NCBI GenBank assembly: GCA_031549085.1
Contig: JAVBQL010000007.1
Location: 1 to 64,000 of the forward strand
DNA length: 64,000 nt
Direction: 5' to 3'
Source: JAVBQL01 sp031549085
Lineage (GTDB): Bacteria > Spirochaetota > GWE2-31-10 > MWDO01
Shown: positions 36,345-44,355 of the stretch, one piece after another
How the letters are laid out: every line of letters begins with the position of its first letter
Position numbering within the stretch: the stretch's first letter is position 1
Made by a program: the position numbers and the translations under genes
Notes under the pieces: generated by a model
The model's input: only the letters and a program-made list of their open reading frames with translations
Told to the model about the DNA's origin: nothing
Database searches by the model: none

Positions 36345-37462
36345 TACACCTGTTCCCCTTTATTTAGAAGTTTTATCGCAAATAAATTAGGCAGTAATTG
36401 GTCTTCACTACTTCGTATTGAATAAGTTATGTTTTCACCAATTCTATAAGATGGATTACAATAATATTCTACATAAAACTTCTCACCAATATCAATTTTA
36501 TTAGATAACCACCTTATTTGGTTTCTACCTAGAAGTTGATAGTCTGTTCCTTTAATTAAAATATTATCATTTTGAGAAATTTCTATTATATCTTTTACAT
36601 ACCAATCTGGTAATGTATCAAACTTTTTTCCATTCCTATTTAAAATATCTTTTTTTATATAGCTTGCGAACGGCAATGTTATGACATCATCAGTTTTTGC
36701 CTCATATTCAAAAGGGATAGTTGCAGAGGCATCCCCACCGACCTCTGTTAAAATATTACCTATGATTCTATTTTGTTTTTGAGATAAAACCAAAAACTTT
36801 GAGAAAGGAATGTATTTGATGGTAATTGAAAGTTTTGCTTCATTATCGATTGTTAAATCATTATCATCTATTGTTATAATGTTTCTATAAGATTCTTTTA
36901 TTTGTACCTCTGTACCATCAATTTTAAAACTAACTACTTCGGTTATGTCATATCCTAAAAATCCTGTTTCGGTTTCTACTCCAACTAATACCTCGAAAAT
37001 CCCACTGTTATGATATATAATCTTATCAGTAGTTAGCGTTAATTCGCAATTGACTACACCATTAACATTAACAAAATCGTGGCTTAAAAGAGCCTCAGAA
37101 TGTGAAAATATATATTTGTCTTGAACGGAATAATTCTCAAGTTTTTTATTATTTACCATCACATCACTAACGATAAAATCATTACCAAAATCATCTGGTA
37201 TCATTGCAACACATAAATCGCCAGCCTTTACTACTTTGCACGATTGATTATATACTTTTTTTGTTTTCTGAAAACTATAGGTAAATTTCTCACCTTTGCA
37301 TATTGGACAAGTGGAATCTGTGCGTCCGCTTTTTAAAACACAAGTACATTTTTTGGCTTTCAAAAAACGAACAAGAGAGCCCTGTCTCTCAATTAGAGCT
37401 TCATAGTTTTCGCGGGATAACCTTAATTTTATTGGAGAATTTTTTCCTAATCCAACTGCCAC
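36344..37462 (-). CDS. Phage structural protein with zinc-ribbon-like N-terminus, probable neck or head-tail protein
   Basis: 372 residues starting at GTG 37462 with GGAA upstream. Residues about 38-58 contain four cysteines (KCTCVLKSGRTDSTCPICKG), a zinc-ribbon pattern. The rest is predicted beta-rich. It has a copy of the phage late-promoter-like element upstream and is followed by a fragment of the protease gene, so it belongs to the same phage despite its opposite orientation. The exact virion role is not determined. Confidence 0.6.
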   Translation of the reverse strand: MAVGLGKNSPIKLRLSRENYEALIERQGSLVRFLKAKKCTCVLKSGRTDSTCPICKGEKFTYSFQKTKKVYNQSCKVVKAGDLCVAMIPDDFGNDFIVSDVMVNNKKLENYSVQDKYIFSHSEALLSHDFVNVNGVVNCELTLTTDKIIYHNSGIFEVLVGVETETGFLGYDITEVVSFKIDGTEVQIKESYRNIITIDDNDLTIDNEAKLSITIKYIPFSKFLVLSQKQNRIIGNILTEVGGDASATIPFEYEAKTDDVITLPFASYIKKDILNRNGKKFDTLPDWYVKDIIEISQNDNILIKGTDYQLLGRNQIRWLSNKIDIGEKFYVEYYCNPSYRIGENITYSIRSSEDQLLPNLFAIKLLNKGEQV

Positions 37463-37497
37463 TCTTTTAATTCCTTTTTTTAGTTCTCACAATCATA

Positions 37498-37545
37498 CTT
37501 ATTTGAGTACTTATCAAATATGACAAAAACTTAATATTCTGTCCT
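37498..37545 (-). promoter_or_regulatory. Phage late-promoter-like element, minus-strand copy
   Basis: Read on the minus strand: AGGACAGAATATTAAG followed by TTTTTGTCATATTTGATAAG, matching the plus-strand elements at 44283, 49759, 56731 and 63171. It is 36 bp upstream of the GTG at 37462. Match to the consensus is good in the first half and weaker in the second. Confidence 0.6.
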
Positions 37546-37621
37546 ACAACAAGAGTTATCAAACAATAAAGCAAGTGCAGGTGCTTATAAAGAATAAAAT
37601 ACTATGAAAACGACTATTCAA

Positions 37622-37668
37622 AGAATTTTTTTGATAGAAACCGATCCTTTTTTTATCAAAAAAATTCT
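37622..37668. repeat. 15-bp perfect inverted repeat in intergenic DNA
   Basis: AGAATTTTTTTGATA (37622-37636) and TATCAAAAAAATTCT (37654-37668) with a 17-base spacer. It lies between the divergent phage genes starting at 37462 and 37735. It could be a transcription terminator, or a binding site for a phage regulator. Confidence 0.5.
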
Positions 37669-37734
37669 CTACATCCTTTTTTATATGTTAAAAATTTATA
37701 AAGTATTTATTTTTTTTAAAAAGAGGGTGATTTT

Positions 37735-38043
37735 ATGAGTGATCAACCAGTAGGTTTTAAATATTCACAAGATGATGAGCCCAATAAAAAGTGTTCAAAA
37801 GAAAATGAGAGCACAATAAGTAAGTTTTTAAAAGCTAAAGACATCTCCTTGATAGCTCAAATAATTGCAGGGCTAATTTTGGTTTTGTTCAATGCTATGT
37901 GTCTTATCGCTAACAAAAGAATATTGGACGAAAAAGAGCAATGGTCAGTAATAATGATGTGTGCGGCTTTAATACTCTTTTTTTCGCCAATCTATTTTTC
38001 AATATTTTTAGAGAAAATATTTAGCAAGAGAGAGGGAAAATAA
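37735..38043 (+). CDS. Small membrane protein, two predicted helices
   Basis: 102 residues. A polar N-terminus of about 38 residues is followed by two hydrophobic segments (ISLIAQIIAGLILVLFNAM and VIMMCAALILFFSPIYFS). A good AGAGGG site is upstream. Two helices and small size allow a holin or a membrane exclusion role, but another holin-like gene is next to the endolysin at 46.7 kb. It sits just before the capsid genes. Confidence 0.55.
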   Translation: MSDQPVGFKYSQDDEPNKKCSKENESTISKFLKAKDISLIAQIIAGLILVLFNAMCLIANKRILDEKEQWSVIMMCAALILFFSPIYFSIFLEKIFSKREGK

Positions 38044-38127
38044 GCAGAGTTTGTCATTTGCAAACTCATAATAAGCTTAAGCTTGTTGCTTACGCAATAA
38101 TGAGTAAATAAAAGGAGAGTATTTTTT

Positions 38128-38724
38128 ATGGGAACAAAGTTGAGTAGAGAAGAGTTAGAAGACTTATCAAAGTCTCTTGCAGAAGTAATAACAAAGACAT
38201 TATTTAAAGCAATAGGCAACGATGACTCTGATGACAACGATATAGAGGACGATGACTCTATAGACGAGGCTATTGATGATGAAATTGATGAGAATGAGCT
38301 AAATGACCCAGATGATGATGATTCTAGCGATGACTCTGATGATGACCTTGAAAAGTCTGATGATGAGGTTGTAACACAGTTACTAGATCGTATTGAGGAA
38401 TTAGAAAAACTTGTTAAAGATTTGACAGTTAAAGTTAAAGGCATTAGCAACGTGGAAAAATCTTTAAAAGAACAAAAAAATACAATTGCAAAAATGCAAA
38501 AGAGTATTCCACAACAAAAAAAATCTATTGCTGGTAAAGAGAGAGATAGATTTGCAGGGGCATCACTTAGTAAAGGCGGTCGTGTTCCTGAAGATTTAGA
38601 GAGGAGCATATCAAAAGCAATAGAAGAAGGTAAAATTTCTATGAAAGATGCTATAGCACTGGAAAAATCTTTAAAGAGCGGTGAAACTATCGATGAGTCT
38701 TTAATGAAAAAAATATTAGGGTAA
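38128..38724 (+). CDS. Acidic coiled-coil protein, probable capsid scaffold
   Basis: 198 residues. Residues about 30-75 are almost all Asp/Glu/Ser, followed by a coiled coil (LLDRIEELEKLVKDLTVKV) and a basic segment, then a C-terminal helical part. Position directly before the major capsid gene and this composition are typical of scaffold proteins in tailed phages. No sequence family recognised. AAAGGAGAG precedes the start. Confidence 0.65.
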   Translation: MGTKLSREELEDLSKSLAEVITKTLFKAIGNDDSDDNDIEDDDSIDEAIDDEIDENELNDPDDDDSSDDSDDDLEKSDDEVVTQLLDRIEELEKLVKDLTVKVKGISNVEKSLKEQKNTIAKMQKSIPQQKKSIAGKERDRFAGASLSKGGRVPEDLERSISKAIEEGKISMKDAIALEKSLKSGETIDESLMKKILG

Positions 38725-38733
38725 GGAGTTTTT

Positions 38734-40074
38734 ATGTCTTTAGAGCAAGAATATGCAGAATTAAAAAAATCGCTTGATTTGTTAAGTGGTGGTCATACGA
38801 TACAAAGGCAAGATATTGATATAGGTTTTAAAAGAGTTTTAACGGTGAGCGAGCAAGATTTTAAGGGTATGAATAATTTGAAAAAGCAAGCTATTTTAAA
38901 CCCTACAAAAGAATATCTTAAAATAACAAGTCCAGGTAAAGCTAACCCTATGGGTAAGTATGATAAATTAAAACCCTCAAATGCTACTTATGAACATAGA
39001 TCAAGAACAACAAAAATAATTAGCTCTTTGCGAGAAATATCTTTTATTGATTTAGAGGGAGATGTTGTTGATGATCTTACAACATCAGAAATAGAGATGG
39101 GACTTTTGGCAGTAGCAGAAAATTGTGAGGAGCAACTGTACAATGGTAATAGTGATATCAATCCATTAGAATATGATAGTATTTTAAAACAAATTAAAGA
39201 TGGTTGTAAAAAAAGCGGACTTAACTCCACTCTTGATTTACGAGGCGACACAATGTCATCTGCTGGAGATAGGGCTCTTAATGATATTGCAAGTAAAGTG
39301 TATAAAAATGGAGGTTGGCTTACTCACTCACTTATGCCAACAGAGATAGCAACAGATGTACAATCTTTGATAACTGATAGGATAAGGTTTGAGGGTAAAG
39401 AAAAGGGGGGAGCTGGCGGTTATGTTGCGTTAAGCTATCCTACTACTTTTAGTGATCCTATTCTTATATCGGGTAAAAATGCGGGTGGTGCCAAAATGTT
39501 TAAAATGAAAGATGTAGTAATACCCACTCTTTCATCAACAGAATTAACAGCTCCTACATTTACAGCTATACCTGAAGCATCTACCGATTCGTTATTTGGA
39601 AATAGTGATGCTGGTGACTATATTTATCAAGTGTTTCCTATTGGTGTAGATGGTATTGGTGTTGGTTCAACAATTAGTTCTCCCGTTATACTACAAAAGG
39701 GACAACAAGTAAAACTAGCGATTAGCAATGCAAATTGTTTAGAGACAATAGGGTATGTAATTGCAAGAAGTCAAAAAGATGGTTCTATTCTTAAAGAGAT
39801 GATTAAAATAAAATGTGATGGTGCGACTACAACATTCATTGATAAGAATGAGGATTTGCCAGGTACAGGGGAGATTCTACTCTTAACACTCTCAAATAGT
39901 TTTCAAAGAATTAGATGGCTTCAGTTTATTCCAGCAGGTAAATATGATTTTTTTGTTACTGATACACTTACAAAAAGGTTTGGTATTGTGGTAGTGGGTA
40001 CACCTGATGTTATAGCTCCAGCACATCACGGAATTATTAAAAATGTAAGTTATAGCAACGCTCTTTGGAGTTAA
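38734..40074 (+). CDS. Major capsid protein (HK97-fold, SU10-like)
   Basis: 446 residues. The N-terminal part (KRVLTVSEQDFKG, ITSPGKANPMG and the E-loop-like segment around YEHRSRTTKIISSLREISF) and the central ENCEEQLYNGN, LPTEIA-like MPTEIATDVQSL region fit the HK97-fold SU10-type capsid family. A domain rich in beta strands (YIYQVFPIGVDGIGVGSTI) looks like an Ig-like insertion. It has a strong ribosome site (AAGGAG) and follows the scaffold-like gene. Confidence 0.8.
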   Translation: MSLEQEYAELKKSLDLLSGGHTIQRQDIDIGFKRVLTVSEQDFKGMNNLKKQAILNPTKEYLKITSPGKANPMGKYDKLKPSNATYEHRSRTTKIISSLREISFIDLEGDVVDDLTTSEIEMGLLAVAENCEEQLYNGNSDINPLEYDSILKQIKDGCKKSGLNSTLDLRGDTMSSAGDRALNDIASKVYKNGGWLTHSLMPTEIATDVQSLITDRIRFEGKEKGGAGGYVALSYPTTFSDPILISGKNAGGAKMFKMKDVVIPTLSSTELTAPTFTAIPEASTDSLFGNSDAGDYIYQVFPIGVDGIGVGSTISSPVILQKGQQVKLAISNANCLETIGYVIARSQKDGSILKEMIKIKCDGATTTFIDKNEDLPGTGEILLLTLSNSFQRIRWLQFIPAGKYDFFVTDTLTKRFGIVVVGTPDVIAPAHHGIIKNVSYSNALWS

Positions 40075-40092
40075 AAAGGTTAATTGCACTTA

Positions 40093-40119
40093 AGGCTTTA
40101 TGAGGTCATCATAAAGCCT
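40093..40119 (+). terminator. Hairpin after the major capsid gene
   Basis: A perfect 11-bp stem (AGGCTTTATGA/TCATAAAGCCT) with a 5-base loop lies 19 bp after the capsid stop. The tail (CTTATAAATTT) has few T residues, so it may attenuate or stabilise the capsid mRNA rather than stop it fully. Confidence 0.6.
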
Positions 40120-40142
40120 CTTATAAATTTAAAGGGGTATTT

Positions 40143-40373
40143 ATGAAATATTTATTTAGTGAAAAATATAAGGACAAAAAAGTTTTAACAATGAAAGGGG
40201 AAATTGTTTTTGATAAAGAGGGCTATTGTAAAAATCCAACAGATGAACAAATATTGTTGTTAAATCAATCAGCCACTATTCAAATATTAGATGACGACCC
40301 CGATGATGAGAAAAAGTCTAAAGACTCTGCTAGTGGAAAAACAGACAAATCGTGGTTTAATAAACAGAAATAG
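40143..40373 (+). CDS. Small phage protein after the capsid gene
   Basis: 76 residues with MKYLFSEKYKDKKVL at the start and an acidic, Ser/Lys-rich tail (DDDPDDEKKSKDSASGK). AAAGGGG precedes the ATG. Its place suggests a capsid accessory or joining protein; no family recognised. Confidence 0.6.
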   Translation: MKYLFSEKYKDKKVLTMKGEIVFDKEGYCKNPTDEQILLLNQSATIQILDDDPDDEKKSKDSASGKTDKSWFNKQK

Positions 40374-40398
40374 TGGTGGTTAAAGAAAGGTAATCTTG

Positions 40399-41472
40399 AT
40401 GAAAATAGAAGCAGTAGGCAATAATGTAGTTATAAACTTTAAACAACCTAATTCATTGTTACAAAGGAAATACATCAATGATGGATCAGATTATTTGAGT
40501 TTCGATGGTGAGAATTGGAGTGAAGATATTGCTCTAATCAAACCAATAGAGAAAAATAATTTTACAGATTACAACTTAAAAGAGGGCTTCTATTTATATC
40601 GTGTAAGTTATGATACTGGGATAAACTGGACTACCTCTATTTTGCAAAAAGTCGGGGCTGAAAAGGTCGGGCACACTTTTAAAAATTATATAGTAGAGGG
40701 GGATAATTGGGGAGAAGTTCTAACCCCAGATGATATTCGCTTTACTTATATGTGGGGTGTAGATTTTCAAGCAAGTAATGGAGAAATATTCACAGATAAT
40801 CAAATTAGATTTTATATAGAGGCTGGGCTTTGTGAAATAGAGAGGTTTTTGAGTACTAATTTTAAAAAGCGAGTAATAAAGTGTCAACCAAAAGATGGTG
40901 TTTTTTTTGATTTAGAGGAGAGTGGTTATTCATATACAAGCAGACAACGGTCAGTTATTTTAGACCAAGCTCCAATTTTAAGTATAGATAGAATTGAGTT
41001 GTATAACGATATGGGGCAGAGAATTGCAGATTTAAAAGAGAACCATATAGTAGATAAAAGACAAGGAAAAGTAGAAATAAGACCATTTATGAACTCACTA
41101 AATATTAGTGGTATGGGTCTTATTCCTAGTTTTGCTAGGTTTAACGATGGTATGACTAGAAATGTAAGTCAGATGTTACAAGTGGATTATACAGCAGGAT
41201 ATAAGAGTGCAAACCACGTCCCTGAAGATATTAGAAATGTAATTGCTCTTATAGCAACAATAGGATTGTTAGAGAGTGTTGGAGATGGGCTTATTGCAGG
41301 TTTTAGCAGCAGCAGTCTATCAATGGATGGTGTGAGTGAAAGCTTTTCATCAACACAATCGGCGACAAGTGCCTATTTTGGAGCTAGGATTAAGTCATAT
41401 AAAGAGACTTTAGAAATATTAAAAGAGCAAATAAGATTGAAGTTTGGACGAACAAGAATGGGATTTGTTTAA
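40399..41472 (+). CDS. Head-tail connector (adaptor) protein
   Basis: About 357 residues; ATG 40399 is preferred to TTG 40396 because AAAGG then has better spacing. The C-terminal half contains QVDYTAGYKSANHVPEDIR and the following helical segment with Ser/Gly-rich stretch, as in gp6/gp15-like connector families where VPxDI and a helix follow a beta strand. The N-terminal half is a separate beta-rich domain. Position after the capsid supports it. Confidence 0.65.
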   Translation: MKIEAVGNNVVINFKQPNSLLQRKYINDGSDYLSFDGENWSEDIALIKPIEKNNFTDYNLKEGFYLYRVSYDTGINWTTSILQKVGAEKVGHTFKNYIVEGDNWGEVLTPDDIRFTYMWGVDFQASNGEIFTDNQIRFYIEAGLCEIERFLSTNFKKRVIKCQPKDGVFFDLEESGYSYTSRQRSVILDQAPILSIDRIELYNDMGQRIADLKENHIVDKRQGKVEIRPFMNSLNISGMGLIPSFARFNDGMTRNVSQMLQVDYTAGYKSANHVPEDIRNVIALIATIGLLESVGDGLIAGFSSSSLSMDGVSESFSSTQSATSAYFGARIKSYKETLEILKEQIRLKFGRTRMGFV

Positions 41473-41491
41473 AAATTAAGAGGTTTTATAA

Positions 41492-44038
41492 ATGAAAGAT
41501 AAGGTTTATCTACAACTATTTTTAAGAAAATCGCAAGATAAAGTTAGTTTAAAAAAAGATAAGCACGGCAATACAATTCTCTATGCAGAGGCAAGCAATG
41601 AAAATCTTGACTTTGACAATGAAAAAGTTTTGCAAAATGCCCTTATTGAAAGCAAAGACTATTTTCTAAAAAACGGAGTAGTAAGCTATGATCATAAACA
41701 TTTTCAAGATATAGATAACCTCATAGGTCAGCCGATTGATGTCTCTTTTGATACTAATAACAAAAAGACCTATGTTAAGTTTAAACTATATAAAGATAAC
41801 TCTATTGCTAATAAGATAATCAAGAAATTAAAAAATGGAGCGTCTATAATAAAAGTCTCCATTGGTGGACAAATGGCAAAACTCAAAGAGAATCTTGATG
41901 GAAAAAAAGAGATTGCCAAAGTCTTGTGGAATGAGATAGCTCTTACTTATAAACCAGTTAATCAGACGTTAGATGGCATCTCATTAACTCCTATATCATC
42001 TGTTCAATTCGTTAAATCAATTCAATCAGTTAAAAAATCGGTTAAATCAAAAGGTCTTCAAATATCAAAGTCAATAAAGGACAGAATAATAAAGTCCACA
42101 GAAAATAAAAACAAAGTAGCCCAAGAAGCACTCATATTAGAAATAAAGTCTACAATGGATAGGATTCTAAAAGAGAATATAAAAAAGATTGTTGGCACAA
42201 AAGAGATAATCACAAAGTCCAATAGTGGTGAGTGGTGTTATGACACTGCAAGCGGTGGGTTTGTTCAAAAGGCGTTCTCAGTAGGCACAATAAGGACGTG
42301 GAAAGACAAGAAGTATATCAAGATTGCACAGCAACCAAGCAAGTGGCGAAGACACTACAGCGTGCAGGAGAAAGCCAGCGTAAATACATTTAATAGCTTG
42401 AGAAAAAAGTTGAGCGGACTTAAAACCGCTGATGAAGTGCTAGAGTTTTATGAGAAGTATAGAAAGCAGTTCGAGAGTAGTAAGGATAGAGATCATTTAA
42501 AAAACTTGATTAGAGAGTTAAGTAAAACAGACAATAAAGGAAAGGAGCTAACTACTCCACCTAGCAAAGAAAATAAAGAGAGCAATAAAAACAAAGTTAA
42601 TGAGAATAAAAAAGAAAATGAACTTTCTAAATTATCAAATCAAAAAAACAAGCCAAAAGAGAAAGACAACTCAACAAAGGACAGTGAGCCTAAATCTTTA
42701 AAAGAAAATGAAAAAGCGGCTAAAAAAGATAATAATAACCCTTTTGAGGTTATAAAAGATAAATATCAAAACAGTAAATCAATAGTTGGTGATGATGATT
42801 TCATTCAAATAGGCAAAGAGAAAATAAAAGGCAAATGGAAGCTTATTGAGGCGGATAGTGTAACAGCAAGCCACAACGAAAAGACTTTCAAAAAGACAGA
42901 TGGTTTTCCAACAACAGCAGAGGGTTCTACAATCAATGATCGTGATTATGAGACTGATAGAGATGCAGGGGAGATTGTTATGAGTGTTGCCGCTGATTAT
43001 GATGGCAGGGCTCTATCAATGGACTCTCCCGTTGTCGTAACAAATGACGGCATTGTTGTAAGTGGTAATAATAGAACTATGTCCTCTAAACTTGCAGCAG
43101 AAAAAGGGACAGACAAAGAGTATATTGAGACACTTGAAAGTAGGGCTAAAAAATTTGGTTTTACAAAAAAAGATGTAGAACAATTCAAACACCCACGTGT
43201 CATTTTTGAGATGGATGATAAAGTTGATAACTACACAACAGAGTTATTCTCAAAGTTCAATCAAAATACAACAAAAACAGTAAACCCAGTAGAGAGAGCA
43301 GTAAAAACATCTAAATTGATAAAAGATGAAACTATATCCTCTATTGCAAGTATCATCTCTAGTTTTGACACTATGGGCGAGCTTTATGAGAACAAAAAAG
43401 CTTGTATGGAAATATTTAATTCATTACAGCAGCAAAATCTTATAACAGAGTTTGACAGACCGCAGCATATAACAGAAAACGGTATCACAACAGCAGGGAA
43501 AGAGTTTTTGGAGACTACTTTAATCGGTAGCTGTATGAGTGAAAATAATATCCGTTCTCTCTCCACTGACGGCAATAAACATATAAGGCGTAAGCTTGTG
43601 CGTGCTATCACTCCACTAATAAATAATAAAAAATTGGGTACTTATTCGGTTAATAATGAGATCAACGATGCAGTTGATATGATGGTCGAATTGTCTCAAA
43701 ACAAAAAGGCTTACGGAAGCATTGATGAATTAGTCTCTCAAAAAGATTTCACAAAAGAGTATGGGAAAGAGGCGACGGCGATAGCAAAAAAGATGGAATT
43801 GAAAGAGAAAGATTTCGCTGACTTCTTACAATCTCTAAATGCAAATCTATCAGTTGGAGCTAATGGGCAGGCAGATATATTTTTAGGCGGAGTCGAGAGC
43901 AAAGAGGATATTTTAAAGAGAGTGTTGGAATTCAAAAAATCACAACTTGCAGCTTTTGAAAATAAGATTAAGAAAATTATAGATATAAAAATAAAAGGAG
44001 CCAAAAATGGCAAAAAAGAAAAGTTATGTGTCAAATGA
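41492..44038 (+). CDS. Prohead-protease-like protein fused to a ddrB/ParB-like domain
   Basis: 848 residues in three parts. Residues 1 to about 185 resemble XkdF-like prohead proteases (VSYDHKHFQDIDNLIGQP with His, then SIIKVSIGGQMA with Ser). Residues about 200-250 are the duplicated segment, and about 350-423 are a Lys/Asn/Glu-rich linker. Residues about 475-800 resemble the ddrB-type ParB superfamily domain (STINDRDYETDRDAGE, VVVTNDGIVVSGNNRTM and following helices), known from polyvalent proteins of phages and conjugative elements. The fusion suggests a capsid protease whose C-terminal part may be packaged and delivered. The catalytic assignment is tentative. Confidence 0.7.
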   Translation: MKDKVYLQLFLRKSQDKVSLKKDKHGNTILYAEASNENLDFDNEKVLQNALIESKDYFLKNGVVSYDHKHFQDIDNLIGQPIDVSFDTNNKKTYVKFKLYKDNSIANKIIKKLKNGASIIKVSIGGQMAKLKENLDGKKEIAKVLWNEIALTYKPVNQTLDGISLTPISSVQFVKSIQSVKKSVKSKGLQISKSIKDRIIKSTENKNKVAQEALILEIKSTMDRILKENIKKIVGTKEIITKSNSGEWCYDTASGGFVQKAFSVGTIRTWKDKKYIKIAQQPSKWRRHYSVQEKASVNTFNSLRKKLSGLKTADEVLEFYEKYRKQFESSKDRDHLKNLIRELSKTDNKGKELTTPPSKENKESNKNKVNENKKENELSKLSNQKNKPKEKDNSTKDSEPKSLKENEKAAKKDNNNPFEVIKDKYQNSKSIVGDDDFIQIGKEKIKGKWKLIEADSVTASHNEKTFKKTDGFPTTAEGSTINDRDYETDRDAGEIVMSVAADYDGRALSMDSPVVVTNDGIVVSGNNRTMSSKLAAEKGTDKEYIETLESRAKKFGFTKKDVEQFKHPRVIFEMDDKVDNYTTELFSKFNQNTTKTVNPVERAVKTSKLIKDETISSIASIISSFDTMGELYENKKACMEIFNSLQQQNLITEFDRPQHITENGITTAGKEFLETTLIGSCMSENNIRSLSTDGNKHIRRKLVRAITPLINNKKLGTYSVNNEINDAVDMMVELSQNKKAYGSIDELVSQKDFTKEYGKEATAIAKKMELKEKDFADFLQSLNANLSVGANGQADIFLGGVESKEDILKRVLEFKKSQLAAFENKIKKIIDIKIKGAKNGKKEKLCVK
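42091..42235 (+). repeat. Inverted duplication, copy 2
   Basis: The partner of 36165-36308. It lies inside the protease/ddrB gene at the junction between the protease-like part and the rest of the protein. Confidence 0.85.
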
Positions 44039-44222
44039 TGATAATTCAGAAGTAAGTATGGAGAATCAAGAGAAACGAATAAAATTAGATGACTTCATAA
44101 AGCAAAACAACTTTAATAATCGATTGGTTTCTCTATTGCGTAAATTGTACAAAACTAATTTGTATACTTCTTCCGAATGGGAAAATTTGGTCAAAGATTT
44201 AACAACAAAAAAAGCGTTTTAA
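44007..44222 (+). CDS. Small basic phage protein, unknown
   Basis: 71 residues. It overlaps the end of the protease/ddrB gene by 32 bp in another frame, with AAAGGAG at 43994-44000 supporting the start at 44007. Charged, mostly helical, with no recognised motif. Last gene before the late-promoter-like element at 44283. Confidence 0.6.
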   Translation: MAKKKSYVSNDDNSEVSMENQEKRIKLDDFIKQNNFNNRLVSLLRKLYKTNLYTSSEWENLVKDLTTKKAF

Positions 44223-44227
44223 GTTTT

Positions 44228-44345
44228 TTTTGAGTTTTTTTGAGCGCTTGCGTTTGCGGGTAGGTTTAATAGTGAACCAAATAGGACAGAAGATTAACAT
44301 TTTGTCATAGTTGCAACATTATTAAACAGAAAATATAGGTAAGGA
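44228..44345 (+). promoter_or_regulatory. Phage late-promoter/leader element before the sheath gene
   Basis: Contains AGGACAGAAGATTAACA and TTTTGTCATAGTTGCAACAT (44283-44327), then TAAGGAGTTAAAAG just before the sheath ATG. Upstream is a short hairpin (CTTGCGTTTGCGGG with G-U pairs) after a T run. The whole block is homologous to the one before 49835. Confidence 0.7.
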
Positions 44346-44355
44346 GTTAAAAGAA

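Noticed and set aside
33224..37700. Prophage attachment site (att)
   Set aside because: No tRNA gene, integrase or paired direct repeat could be found; the right end of the phage is outside the window.
40093..40119. Strong intrinsic terminator after the capsid gene
   Set aside because: The stem is good but the T run is missing, so full termination before the connector gene is doubtful; described as attenuator-like.
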